In this document: positions 12,568 through 24,810 of the stretch, one piece after another
Layout of the letters: each line of letters opens with the position of its first letter
Position numbering within the stretch: position 1 is the stretch's first letter
Source of the DNA: Progne subis subis
Taxonomy: Eukaryota; Chordata; Aves; Passeriformes; Hirundinidae
NCBI GenBank assembly: GCA_022316685.1
Contig: JAKJHU010000076.1
Coordinates: 1,064,001 to 1,128,000 of the forward strand
Length of the DNA stretch: 64,000 nt
Direction: 5' to 3'
The notes under the pieces: generated by a model
The model's input: only the letters and a program-made list of their open reading frames with translations
What the model was told of the DNA's origin: nothing
Databases searched by the model: none
Made by a program: the position numbers and the translations under genes

Positions 12568-14989
12568 GAGCTGTGTGTGGTCTAGATAGTCTGCACTTGG
12601 GGAAAAAAAGTGCACTGCTCTGCTGTGCTGCCCTGTGTGCTCAACCAGCTTTCCTGCCCTCTTCTGCAGTCCCCTTGTCAGTGTTTCTCCAGGACACTGC
12701 AGGCTTATGGCCTTCCCCATGCAAACCTGAGGATGAAGTGTGGCAGAGGAAAGCAGCCACCTCAGAACTTCTCTCTGGTCCCTGAGATGAGCAGTTCCTT
12801 CTCCTCCTGCACTGGCTAAGCCCCATGAGGCCCCAGGAGGAGAGACTGTGTATGGGGTTATGAGATTAACTGCTGCTCCCTGGTTCCTGACACCAAACTA
12901 TCAAACAGCACAACTCTGCCTGTAGGGTACACCTGTGGGCAACAGCATTATAGTAAAATCTCATAAATGTGTTCCACTGTGTGAGCAACATGGCAGGATA
13001 TTTACAGCCAGCCTTAGTATTTTTATGAAAAAGTGAAAAAGCAGCTGCTCTTAACAGCATGTGACTTTATTTTTTTACCAGATTAATAAAAATATTTATT
13101 GTTTGCTTTGTTTTGGTTTAGAAGAGTAAAAAAGCAAGCTCATGGAGTGAAAGGTGAGAAGTAACTTCATCTAAACTCAGTCATGATTTCCCCTCAGAAT
13201 AGCAACACTGCCAATATGTCCTTATGCATGCCATTCTGTAAGCTAAATTATAACTGTTCTTGGTTAAAATATTTTCATCTGTGTAAAGAATTTACACGCT
13301 TCTCTTCTCAATCATTACATATTAAAAGTCACAGTATCATATGAATTTACTCAGAAAATTCTCTTGTAAAATCATATTTTACATATAATAAAATGTTAAC
13401 TAAACGTATCTGATTTTAAATAACAATGTGGAAAAAAATGTAACTATCAGAAATGCTTGTAACACAGACAGAGTTTCCATACATGAAAAATTACTGATTA
13501 ATTCTTATTCAACTTGCCAAGTTATCTAATTTTGACAGTGAGATTTCTCAGTAGCATTCAACATATCAGCACTCACTTTGCAGTGAAATTAACTATCTAC
13601 TCAACACTAAAGTGCTTAGCTGTTATTCGACCATGTTTGCTCTTAATACTTTTAAAATCCATTAGCTCTCATGGACCTTATTCAAATTGACAATGTTGTA
13701 CAGAATGAACAGTTACCATTAAGTTAAGTGGAAGACAAAACAAAAAAGTTAGCTGTGAAAACCTAAGAATTTATATGTATTGATCAGCAAATGCCTGCTA
13801 CAAAATAAATATAAAACCACATAAAAGGGTAGGAATATCAATATATTTCCAGGGCTGAAAAAATAAACATTTGTATCAGGATTCCTCAGAATCACTTTTT
13901 CTGTTTTCACAGAGAACTGAGGGAATTGATTGATGCCTGGTATTTATTAGCATTAGCTGAATATGACATGAAGGGGTAATGATAATGCATATGATTTATT
14001 ATAGCCATATACACTGATACACCAAACAATTATTACTGGCTGTATCAGCTCTCTGCATTGAAGATGATCTCATGTTTGATATACAAAAATTTATTTATCC
14101 TGAAAAATCTCAACCAAACAGACTATTCTTAATTACTTAAACAAGATGTGCATTTACACATTTATTAGCAATTACATCATAGTAAATAACACTCTTGTGA
14201 ATCACCTCTAAAATATTAATCTCCCTGTTTTGGGAGAGGGGCAGAAAAATTTCTCAGGTCTCAGTAAATTAAGTACAAATGTGTTTTGACTTCAGAAAAA
14301 TAAGTAATAACTCTTCTCTGAAGCCTTTTGTATTCAATAAAATTCTAAAGATGCTACAACACTCCAAATCCTTCTATTCTTTAAGTAGAGCTTAAAGGTA
14401 TGTTTTAAAATTATTTGGATTTTTAATAAATCTGACTCCAAAATAAAGCCAGGTGCTGTATAGGCTGATCTCATGAGCACTTAAACACAGACCAGGCTCC
14501 TTACCAAAAACACTGTAGCAACTTCAAACAAAGGCATAACCTGAATATTTTGAAACCTTTGGTGAATTCTGTATTGGAATCACGACTCCATTATCTTGAC
14601 CTGATCTCTATTTTTTAAGAGTCATCCTAAGAAAAAAATAAGATAAATATATATTCTAAGAAAAACTTAATTTAAGATATTATTTCTATGGAATGATGAA
14701 AGTAAAGCTATTACGTTTTCCCTGTTGAAAGACCTAAGCTTATGATTTGCTGTTGCTGTGGCACACCATGGCTGCCCTATTTCAACCTTGTTTCTTGACA
14801 GTAATTGCTAGGATTTCAGAAACTCTGGCCGTATAAATTGTCAAAATTTGGTTTATAGCTCTAGATCCAAAATTACAGCTTTTTCAGCAATGTAAGAACT
14901 GAATTTTTTATACCATTCTCTGTGAAAGAATGTAGTGTTTATGCAACAGGATTGAAGAATGGCTTGGTGACATGGTATTGGTGTACGTC
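12568..14989. other. GC-richer patch, then AT-rich DNA; no gene seen
   Basis: 12570-13060 is richer in GC than its surroundings and gives overlapping open frames of 61-88 codons on both strands. None looks like a protein family, and I could not assign the patch to a repeat. 13060-14989 is AT-rich with nothing recognised. Confidence 0.45.
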
Positions 14990-16258
14990 ATAGGAATGAC
15001 AGAATGTGTAGGTTGGAAGAAACCTTCAAGATCATTGAGTTCAACCCATGCCATAACACCTCAACTAGATCATGGCATCAGCTGCCACATCCAGTCTTTT
15101 TTTAAACATGTCCAGGGATGGTGACCCCAACACCTCCCCAGGCAGACTATTCCAGACTTTATCACTCTTTCCATGAAAAACTTTTTCCTAATGTCCAACC
15201 TATATTTCCCTTGACTCAGCCTGAGACTGTGTCCTCTCGTTCTGTCAGTTGCTGCCTGGAGAAAGAGACCAGCCCCCAGCTGTCTGCAACCACCCTTCAG
15301 GAAGTTGTAGAGAGTGATAAGGACACCTCTGAGTCTCCTTTTCTCCAGGCTAAACAACCCCAGCTCCTTCAGTCGTTCTTCATATGGCTTGTGCTCCAAG
15401 CCCCTCACCAGCCTTGTTGCTTCCTCTGGATGCACTCAAGCACCTCAACGTCCTTCCTCAACTGAGGGGCCCAGAACTGGACACAGCACTCAAGGTGTGG
15501 CCTCACCAGTGCCGAGTACAGGTGAAGAATGACCTCCCTGCTCCTGCTGGCCACACCATTCCTGATCCAGGCCAGGATGCCACTGGCCCTCTTGGCCACC
15601 TGGGCACACTGCTGGCTCATGTTCAGCTGCTGGCACCAGTGCCCCCAGGTCCCTTGCCTCCTGGGCACTGTCCAGCCACACCGTCCCCAGCCTGTAACGC
15701 TGCAGGGGGTTATTGTGGCCAAAGTGCAGGACTCGGCATTTGGATTTATTAAACTTCATCTTGTTAGACTCTGCCCATCCATCCAACTGGTCCAGATCTC
15801 TCTGCAGAGACATCCTATCTTCCAAGAGATCAACACACGCTCCCAGCTTGGTGTCATCTGCAAATTTACTGATCAAAGATTCAATACCCACATCCATGTC
15901 ATCAATAAAAATATTGAACAGAACTGTGCCCAGCACAGATCCATGAGGGGCACCACTGGTGACTGGCCCCAGCTGGATGCAGAACCATTCACCACCACTC
16001 TCTGGGCCCTGCCATCCAGCCAGTTCCTAACCCAGCACAGAGAGCTCCTCTCCAAGCCACGAGCTGCCAGCTTATCCTGGAGTGTGCTGTGGAAGACAGT
16101 GTCAAATCCCTTGCTCAAATCCAAATAGACAACATCCACACCCCTTCCTGCATCTACCAGGCAGGTCACTTGGTCATAAAAGGAGATCAGGTTGGTCAAA
16201 CATGACCTACCTCTCCTAAACCTGTGCTGGCTGGGCCTGAGACCCTGACCATCCTGTA
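14990..16258 (-). mobile_element. CR1 LINE, longest copy in window (RT to 3' tail)
   Basis: About 1.27 kb of minus-strand CR1, from the RT fingers to the 3' end. The frame 16385-15873 carries HRFRRGRSCLTNLISFYDQV and the VYLDLSKGFDTV box. The frame 15936-15490 continues with [16 protein letters not shown] and the catalytic FADD box (15853-15864, plus-strand coordinates), then the thumb region. The frame 15435-15070 holds the C-terminal end ([20 protein letters not shown]). The three frames overlap but do not join, so at least two frameshifts break the enzyme. It is 5'-truncated: the endonuclease and ORF1 are absent. The 3' tail at 14990-15010 is worn. The 199-codon plus-strand frame at 15529-16128 is only its antisense shadow. 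Confidence 0.96.
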
Positions 16259-16569
16259 AACGTATACATATGGATAAGGCAGGAGAGAGCATGAAATGAA
16301 ACTGCCAAAGGAGGAAATCAGTGCAGATCAACATGAAGATGTGTTCAGTGCAGATCAGCCCTAGACTGGGTAGGCCAATGTGCACACATAAAACCCAGGT
16401 GTCACTGTTCCTGCTTTAGTGGGCAAACAGCCTGTCCCTGCTGCTCCCAGCCTCGCTGCTGCCACTGCTGTGTACCAAACTTCTAGACATAGTCCTTCTA
16501 CTCATCAAGTGACATTAGAAATATTTAAGTCTGTTCTCTCGAGGATTAGGATAATCAAATTTTCCATAG
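16259..16569. other. unassigned DNA between CR1 and solo LTR
   Basis: It carries a short direct repeat (CAGTGCAGATCA at about 16320 and 16350) and a GC-richer patch near 16430-16480. There is no primer binding site next to the LTR edge at 16570, so it does not look like the inside of a provirus. Confidence 0.4.
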
Positions 16570-17081
16570 TGGTTGCAGCAGCCCACTTGTTAGACGGTAG
16601 AAATGAGCTGAGACAGACTTCTTGTTTATCACAGCATGAAAAGGGTCCTGTTTTATTTCTCTTTACAGCTCAGCCATCCTGACTCCAACTAGTCACTGAC
16701 TTTGGGTGCAGCAAGATCCTACTGCAGGTTTCCCTTGCAGCCTCTGACTGCTGGTTATTTCCTGCTAAACTATGCCTGCATGGATTAGTTTGCAGACTGA
16801 ATGCAGGTTTTCACCAAGTTAGACTATGACTGCAGGTTCCAACAACAGGCTCTAACTGCAGACCCAGACTGACCTCACAACAGTGATCCTCTCTCCCCAG
16901 GATCCTCCTTCACAATCTTCTCAGTCCCCCTTCCTCACCTCCCCCTTCATAACCCACTCCCTTTTATCACACTTATCTTTATTGGATATAGCTGTGACTC
17001 ATCAGGGGTGAGGCTGTATTGGGTAATTAACAGAGCTGTTACTTACCGGGGGCTCAGTCACCAGTATTCCCTTCTCCTACA
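16570..17081 (-). mobile_element. probable solo LTR, about 512 bp
   Basis: On the minus strand the segment opens TGTAGGAGAAGGGAATACTG and closes GCAGCCCACTTGTTAGACGG-like in reverse, ending in CA at 16570, which gives the TG...CA form of a retroviral LTR. A polyadenylation signal AATAAA (TTTATT on the plus strand, 16652-16657) sits 80-odd bp from the 3' edge, as expected at the end of R. The U3 part holds several degenerate TGCAGGTT/ACTGCAGG units (about 16720-16870) and an AP-1-like TGACTCA (16995-17001). The flanks CATAG (16565-16569) and CAAAG (17082-17086) could be a 5-bp target duplication with one change. No internal retroviral sequence adjoins it, so it is best read as solo. Class (ERVK or ERVL) is undecided. 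Confidence 0.7.
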
Positions 17082-18539
17082 CAAAGTGAGCATGGATATT
17101 GTTACACTTACTAATGCTATGCATTGAAGTAACAAGATGCCAATACTTAATGTAAGGAAAAATGAGATTGGGCTAGTGCTATGGAAGAACAAGTGAGAAT
17201 GAACAAAACATTCTACTTGAGCCAAAGGGTTGTTAATAGAAAGTGAAACTTTGATAACTCCATATTATAAATATTATTTATTCTAAAGTATGAAGATCAA
17301 AATTTAATTTATTCCTGAAAAATAATTTGTCCTAGACAGGAGAATATTTCCCAACACCAGCTCTGGATCTGCTGAATGATCAAGATAAGATAGTGATCTC
17401 TTACACCAACAGCTGTATCAAGTAACAAGAGTTTGAGTAGCAAAGCTGTGAAGTGCTTACTTATAGCAGAAAGCAGGAAACTTGGTTGTCTCTGGACATT
17501 TTAAGAGACTTTGTTGATAAATAAAGATACATTCATTTAACATATAGTTAACACAGGCTGCACTTTTCTAACTCTACTAATAAAATTAATAAAGGTCACC
17601 CTTAGTTTGCAGGTATCAAGAGAGAAGCTGTATTTCATTCTCCTACTGCTTTAACTGAACTGGGATCTGCTGAACAGGAACAAAAGTGAATGCTCAGTTT
17701 GCTTTGCTTGAACATGTTTTTCTTAAAGCAAATTTGACATTATACTATATTTATGATTTGTTAAAATATTCTTATTACATCCCACACATCTAAGCAGTTT
17801 ATTGCAAAGCTACATACTAAGGAAGAGTTTTGGAAAATTACAGAAAAAATGGCCAGCACTAAGTGTAGAGAATCAGTCATATCATCCCAAACTTTAGCTT
17901 TCCATCCATCATGAGAGACTTGCCTCGATGTAAGTATACGGCTAACTGGCTCTTTTTTGCAATAACTGGAACAAATCCCCTGCAAATAAAGTCCTTGTGT
18001 ATATGAAGCTGCTTTCATAGCATTTTTTTGTCATTGATAAGTTTTCCCGAGTCACCTTTTTTTTACCTTAAATTTCAGCCTTTTCACTGAGCATCTGTTA
18101 GCTAAAATGAAGCCTATAATAAACATTTATGTCCCTCTTTATGCTGATTGTTGTTTACACCTATGTGGCAAGACTGTAGGAATATATCGAATATTTATGT
18201 AGCAAGAAATTGCACCTCCAGACTATTAAACACTGAGTGGAGCAGCTGGGATTCTATAAATGCATTCAGGCCACTAGCAGTATCCATTATTTATCTACAT
18301 TACTAGCTGCACTTGCAAAGATTGTTCACTCTTTCTCCTCTAACACCTGATGACAGCAGAATGGGAGCACATCCTTTTTAACAGCATTGACATCCTAATT
18401 TGTTTGGAATTGCATTCTGGTCTGCATTCTTGTTACAATTAAGTAGCAATGTGAGAAAGTTGGAAGGCACTACATGCTTTTTAAGAGAAAGAAGATACGG
18501 GGATTGCTGGCTTCCCCCTCTACTGTGCTCCATTGCAGC
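17082..18539. other. AT-rich DNA, no gene seen
   Basis: No gene or repeat family recognised. A minus-strand frame of 85 codons (17761-18018) shows no domain. Confidence 0.5.
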
Positions 18540-19049
18540 GAGATGTCACCTGGAGTACTGTGTTCAGACCTTGGCCCTCAAACATAGAAAGAATATGGGC
18601 CTGCTGGAGCGAGTCCAGAGGAGGGACATGAAGAAGATCAAAGGGCTGGAGCACCTCCCTTTTGAGGAAAGGTTAAGTGAGTTGGTATGGTACAGACTGA
18701 AGAAGAGAAGGCTTTTGGGAGACCTTAGAAAAATACCTAAACAGGGTTACAAAAGAACAGAAGACAGACATTTTACAAAGGTATGGAGTGATGGGATAAT
18801 GAGCAATGGCTTTAAACTGAAAGGGAGTAGGTTTAGATTTGATATTAGGAAGAAGTTCTTTACTGGTCAGGGTGGCGAGGCACTGGAACATATTTCCCAG
18901 ATGCCCCATTCCTGGAAGAGTTCAGGACCACACTGGACAGAACTCTGAGGAACCTAATCTAGTGGAAGGTGTCCCTGTCCATGACAGGACTGGAAATAGA
19001 TGACCTTTAAGGTCCCTTCCAACCCAAATGAATCTATGATTCTGTGATC
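18540..19049 (+). mobile_element. CR1 LINE 3' fragment with octamer tail
   Basis: 5'-truncated CR1. It begins at the segment TCACCTGGAGTACTGTGTTC and codes in one frame for CVQTLALKHRKNMGLLERVQ, then LEHLPFEERLSELVWYRLKK. It then passes RFRFDIRKKFFTG and the 3' UTR, and ends GGTCCCTTCCAACCCAAATG then AATCTATGATTCTGTGATCA. An open frame of 182 codons (18400-18948) starts upstream of the element and reads into it; see the findings. Compared with other copies some spacing around 18770-18800 is altered. Confidence 0.95.
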
Positions 19050-22000
19050 ATTTAGCAAAATTCTGATCAGCGGCAGTAAGTCAGTGCCAGCTCTGTCCCT
19101 TGAGTAAAGTCAAAAGAACATAATGAATCAAAGTGTACAATCAGGAGAAGACTGTTCTCTGCAAATATTTCTGGAGCTTTAAATTTTCTTTACATTTTTT
19201 TCTCATATCCTAGTCAAATCTCAATTCACATTCATTTTATTGTAAAGCATATCCAGAAGGAATTTAAAGGTGTTATCCAGTCTATTCCTTTTCCTCAGTT
19301 TTATGTGTACCATACTCTCAGTTATACATTTCAAAAAAATATTAATTGAAATCATATTATTGAAATCCACATTTATTCATGTTCAGAAGTGGGGTCTAGA
19401 ACCTTAATAACTAATTCACTTCTTTATCATGCAAAATTCATTAACAGGGTTTTCATATCTCTATATATTTGGGTTTTCACTTGTTTCTTTCATTGCATCT
19501 ATTATCTAGTCATACTAAAAATACATGAATGTTAGATGATGTCCCATTTTTCTAGTGAGACATGTTAATGAAATTACTTTCATTATACAGTGATTCGTCA
19601 CCTTTAATTTATTTATGGAATTCTAAGAAATGTAATTGCCCTAGTAAAATTCAAACTATTAGTGTTTGTCTTCAGCTTAACTAGTGATTCCATACATTCC
19701 GTACATGCTCTTTGCTAATTTTGTTTCTTGCATGATTCTTATGAAAGCTCAATATAAAACTGTCTTTCCTCCATGATGGTGTAAAATATCCTGTTTTATT
19801 GCTTTTGTTGTGTACATTTAGTTGCATATGATACGTTGTTTATGGTATGTTATGTATTTATTTTAGTCCTGATCATACCAAATAAGCAATGGATTCTTAT
19901 TATGATTACATATTCTGGGAAGACATTTCAAGGAGGCTATCAAATTCAGCTTAAATACCATCACATTAGCAAGAATTTAACAATTTGCAATACTAGCAGA
20001 CATAATTCATTTTTCTGAGTCACTGTAATCAGCAAAGAAATAAAAGGAATGTCTTTCCTAATGTACCTCTTCTATAACTTCTTTAAAGTCTTAGATTTTC
20101 TGGTAATGCAAATGACAAACTATGATATTTGTAGAAACCTGGTTTCCATTAATTTAGTAAAAGAAAACTCTTCCACATTTTGATTAACTTGGGACTTTGA
20201 CAGATGTCCAGCTTTTGAACTCTTTTGGAACCACCTCTCAAAGCTAGACAGCATATCGCAAGATCACACTGACAGAGACAAAATTTATACTATATGTAGC
20301 TCACTATTTTAACCGAAAATAATTGATAATAAAGGACTAGTACTCCCAACCTTAACATAACTCTTCAGATTTCAGGATGGCATTCACAGAGAGATTTTCT
20401 GTGTCCAAGGTTTCTTTTAGGCATACCAATATCACGTTCTGGTAAGCACTGATACAGCATTTTTTCCGCTGACAGTGATCTTATGAATTTTTAACTGAAC
20501 GAGCCAAAATAAAAACTCTAAAGGATTCAGAAAAGAAAATATTCAAGTACTAATGTCCTTAGGCATAAGAAGTGTTACAGAGCACTGTATTTTGGGGAAA
20601 TTCATTGCATAATCAGGATGAAATATTTTTTTCATGACATGGATTTTTTTTTTTTAAATATAAAAGTATTTTGATTTTATCCTGTTTATCAACCTAGATA
20701 CTCTAAAAATAATAAATAAGTAATTTAAATAGAGTTCCAGAAGTATTTAGAGCCTGAGTTTTCTTATCAATTGAGATGAACGTAAGACTAAAAGATTCAG
20801 GATTAGCAATAAAATGATATTTGTCTGTAAGAGCAAGTAAGAGGAAAGAACAGAACAAAATATGTGCAAGTGCATGAAGTGATATAAAGTGATGGACTTC
20901 TTTTTCAGAAGGTGTAAAATATCTCATTGCTCATTTTTCATCAGCACTGAGATATTTGTATTGATCTTGGAGACTGTCTGCTGTGTTTTTTAGAACTTTC
21001 AATATTGCAAATGATTAAGGGAAATTACTGATGTTACAAACAGAACACAATACCTCCTCTAAGCAGAGGATGCAATGTCAGCTTCCTCCATCTCTCTTTG
21101 TGGCTTTGGATAATGTATCTCCAGTCTTCCCTTGGAAATCTTGAAAAAGATGTTAGGTCATCGCAGACAAGTAAGCAAGAATGTCCAGGACACAACATTT
21201 TTTATTGTTTTCTAATAAAATAAATGCATTATGTCACAGATAAACCCCTCTAAATTGCAATTTGCACTGCATTCAGTAAAGATTTGTAGATATATATTTC
21301 TGGAATCTCTGTCAGAACAATAAGAATATCAGGGAACCATAAACTTGTATCTATGCTTGTATCTTTTCCAGATTAAAAGAGCATTCACTGCACAATTTCA
21401 GTTAATTCTTGAGATACAATTCAAAGAGTTTCAAGTCATTAACTAATGTGGTTACCAGTCTGTTATCCAATTGTAAATATGTTTGTTACTTTTCAGAGCA
21501 ATCATTTGGCAACATATTTATTAATATCATTATACCAAAGAGCTTATTGGACACACTGGGATAGAAGTGATATATTTGCTGTGTACTAGTGTACCTTATC
21601 AAACATGTCTTTTGCCAGTACTAATAAAGGCTGTAGGCCTCGTGCTTATCTGATAGTGTAAGGTCTTAGGATTTGTCTGAGCTTTTACTTTTTTTTGACT
21701 TTTTAGCTTTTCAGCTTTCGCAAATTTATGTAGGCACTGAATGACAAACAATAGTTCTTGAAGTTAAGCCAGGATATTGACAACCCAGTGTGACATCCCA
21801 CCTGGTCTCTACTCCAGGATCACTGGTATTGTCAGCCTAGAATCCAGAGGTATTTTGGAAAAGATGTAGGTATTGGTAAGGTTTTTTTCACAATTGTTTT
21901 TAAAACATTATTATTAAGGGAGATTTTTCTGTGTTATTTTGTTCTATCATTGAATCTAGGTTAGTAATAGCTGTTTGTTGGTTTTAATTAGAGTGCTAGG

Positions 22001-23479
22001 ATTTTAATTAATGTAAGAAGTTGTTGTCTATATTTTTTTGTCTATATTGGTATGGTGGATGTAATATTGGATTCATACATACTAAGAAACTTGCAAATTT
22101 AAGATAACTATTTGCATCCAGTGGAATGTGCGTGCACAAAAACAGGCCAAGAGTACATGGCAGCCTTCTGAACGATAAGTTGCATGCATGCTGAAAAGGA
22201 ATGTTTCGACAAGGTAAAGTTCTTTCTTAGCAGTTTGAAATTGCCCTAAATCAAACAAACTAATAGAGAGGGTTAGACTGAAAATGCTTTTTCTAGAACA
22301 AAGCAGTGAGAGGTCACAATTATTTGACAACCATTTTAGGGAGGAAACTAAGGATGTTAGATTTTCTGCCTAGACTTGTGCACAGAGGTCTGCTAACACA
22401 TCCACTTCGTTTTTTGCAGAGCCCAATTCAATGTTTGCTGAAGCTTCTGAATAATCTAGTCTTAACAATAACCTCAGTCCACAAAACTCCTACCCTGAGA
22501 CCATGTAGACAAACCTAGATACTCTGTATGTCCATTTATATCCATTTACCTTTAAAGTCCCTAAGAAGTGCAGAAATTATCTCTCCTAAATTTTAAACAT
22601 AGGGAAGTAAAGACCTGAAAGATATGATTTTGGATAATGCAATGCCTGTTGCAGAGGTCTGACCTAAGTAGTACTTTATGAGACATTCTTTTTAGGAGTA
22701 TTCAAAAAGAAAAATAGCGTAGAAGTTATGCTATTATTTTCATTATGCACCCATGTTTTGATATTGCCCAGAACTCAGTTAAAATCAGGCACCATTATAC
22801 TGAGCACAATCAAAACCATATATCAGGGAAAAATTTATGCCATATGAATGAAAATGTCTTTAATTGTGCTTTTCAGTGCTGCATATACGGTCTTGTGATA
22901 ATTTCTACCAAGATTATTTTTATTAATAAATGGTCAAGCCAGTAACATTTCTAAAATGGAAGGTTTTATTATGGAAGAATGTCATTCTTTAGCTTACAAA
23001 AAAACAGCAAAGAAAACCAGGTCAGGCAATGCTACTTCAGAGAATTGTCTTTCTAACATATCATTTTGATTATTTGCAACCAAAAAAACAGCTTTAATTA
23101 TCTACAATCAGAGCTGTTCAAAATGTTTGCAGTAAAGATTTACTTTATTTATTATTAAAAAGAAGATTTTAATACTTTATAAAAAGTAAGCATGCACTCT
23201 GTGTTTGTGTGGCTTTGGTGATTCAAATGCTGCAGTGCCCTAACAGGCATTATGTAGAATATGCATTACCACATTTACAATTTTTTTGTTCATTTTTAAT
23301 TTATTGTCTTACATATGCTCATTCTTGTTGATAAATCTGTTCAGTCTTCCTGCTAAAAATCTCTCCTTTTTCTACCTTCACAGACTTCCTGGGTTTCCCT
23401 CTAAAGCTTTATGCCATTTTCTCTCAGGCTTCCTCCATCTTCTAAATCCTGTCTCTACTCTTCACACCACAGAACTCTC
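19050..23479. other. AT-rich DNA, no gene seen
   Basis: 4.4 kb with no recognised gene or repeat family. Open frames stay at or below 82 codons. A T-run lies at about 20646-20655. Confidence 0.55.
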
Positions 23480-23706
23480 TGAAATTCAGCAAAGGCAAAC
23501 GCAGGATCCTGCACATGGGGAAGAATAACCCCATGCACCAGCACAGGCTGGAGGCTGACCTGCAGAGAAGAATCTCTGTGGAGAAGGACCTGGGGCTGGT
23601 TCCTGGCGGACAAGAAGCTGTCCATGAGCCATCATTGTGCCCCAGGGGCCAAGAAGTCCAATGGAATCCTGGGGTGATTAGGAAGAGCATTCCCAGCAGG
23701 TGAAGG
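23480..23706 (+). mobile_element. internal CR1 fragment lacking its 3' end
   Basis: The segment GAAATTCAGCAAAGGCAAAC through ATTAGGAAGAGCATTCCCAG corresponds to the CR1 ORF2 part just after the RT thumb (KFSKGK, LHMGKNNPMHQHRL, LGLV in pieces). It stops abruptly at about 23706 with no 3' coding end, UTR or octamer tail. Loss of the 3' end cannot come from the insertion mechanism, so a later deletion or rearrangement is likely. Confidence 0.85.
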
Positions 23707-24780
23707 AATAGAAAAAGAGAGAGAAGAAAACTAAATAAATAGATAACTCTTCTTTTTAAGGACCATGGACTGTATTCATCAAATGGTAGATCTGCTGTAG
23801 ATTTCTAAGTTAATTAATTTTTTTTTTTTCTGCTTCCAGCATAGACTCATTTAACATAGGAACAAACACATTTAAAATGCACTGCTTAGGGAGCTCTTTG
23901 TGCGTTAATCTAAACATCATCATTTGGAAATCCACATTTTTCTCTGGGAGGGTTCACACATTCCTCTCTTGCTCTCAGAAACTCAAATATTTCTAATGTC
24001 GTTCATTCTTATTTTCATTCTTTGGATCCTCATTTTGAGCTTTCTCAAATGAGTTATGTGCACCATGATTTCTACATCAACCATTAACAATGCTCATAAT
24101 TAAATCCATCTGTCAAATTATATTTAATAGAGTCTTAAAGCAATGTTTCCTACTGTCACCAGAGTGGCCATTCATTACATATTTAACATAGAAATAATTT
24201 TTTTTTAGACATCATGATTTTTTCTTATCAATTTAATTTGAGTAAGGGCTGAGCAAACAAGCAAGACGAAAAATTAAATCCAGATGATCTTATTGATTAG
24301 AGAGATCTGACCTCCAAACTAAGCTTCATTAATTATCCTAGCTTCCACTTCAGAAAGCAGAAATTCAAAAGTTTTAATTACATTACTTCACCGCATCAAT
24401 ATCATCATGAAGCATCAATATCATTTATGATGTCTATATAATTACAGACCCATTAACTGCAAGCAGTCTTTACTGTAACAGTTACTGTGTCTTCAGTATT
24501 TGGGAGTAAATATAATCCTAGGAGTGTAAGGATTGTTAAAACTGTACAGTGATGTCTGCAACAGTGATCCAAACAAAGGGGAAAACCAGTTAAAACGTCT
24601 AATTAAGGACTCAGGTTTCTTGAAAATCAGTTCTCGTAACACACCACAAATTCTACCGATTTCATTTATAAGACAGAGGCACCTAAAGTAACAACCATTA
24701 GATTCTGGTGGATTTTCTACACTAGACAAATGTACTAGACAATATTTATTGCAAGGGCTTACAGAAAAGATATTTTGGGT

Positions 24781-24810
24781 TTTTTTGTTTTTGTTTTTGT
24801 TTTTGTTTTT
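24781..24810. repeat. (TTTTTG)n simple repeat
   Basis: Four to five units of TTTTTG stand in a row. Read on the minus strand it is an (AAAAAC)n tract of the sort often left by poly(A) tails. Confidence 0.9.

Noticed and set aside
12570..13060. GC-richer patch that could be an exon or LTR
   Set aside because: No splice-flanked frame, no TG...CA ends with signals, and no repeat landmarks. Left unassigned.
15529..16128. 199-codon plus-strand open frame
   Set aside because: It lies wholly antisense to the minus-strand CR1 and its residues match no family. It is an antisense shadow of the RT remnant.
16259..16569. Interior of a provirus next to the LTR at 16570
   Set aside because: No primer binding site follows the LTR edge on the minus strand and no gag-like frame is present.
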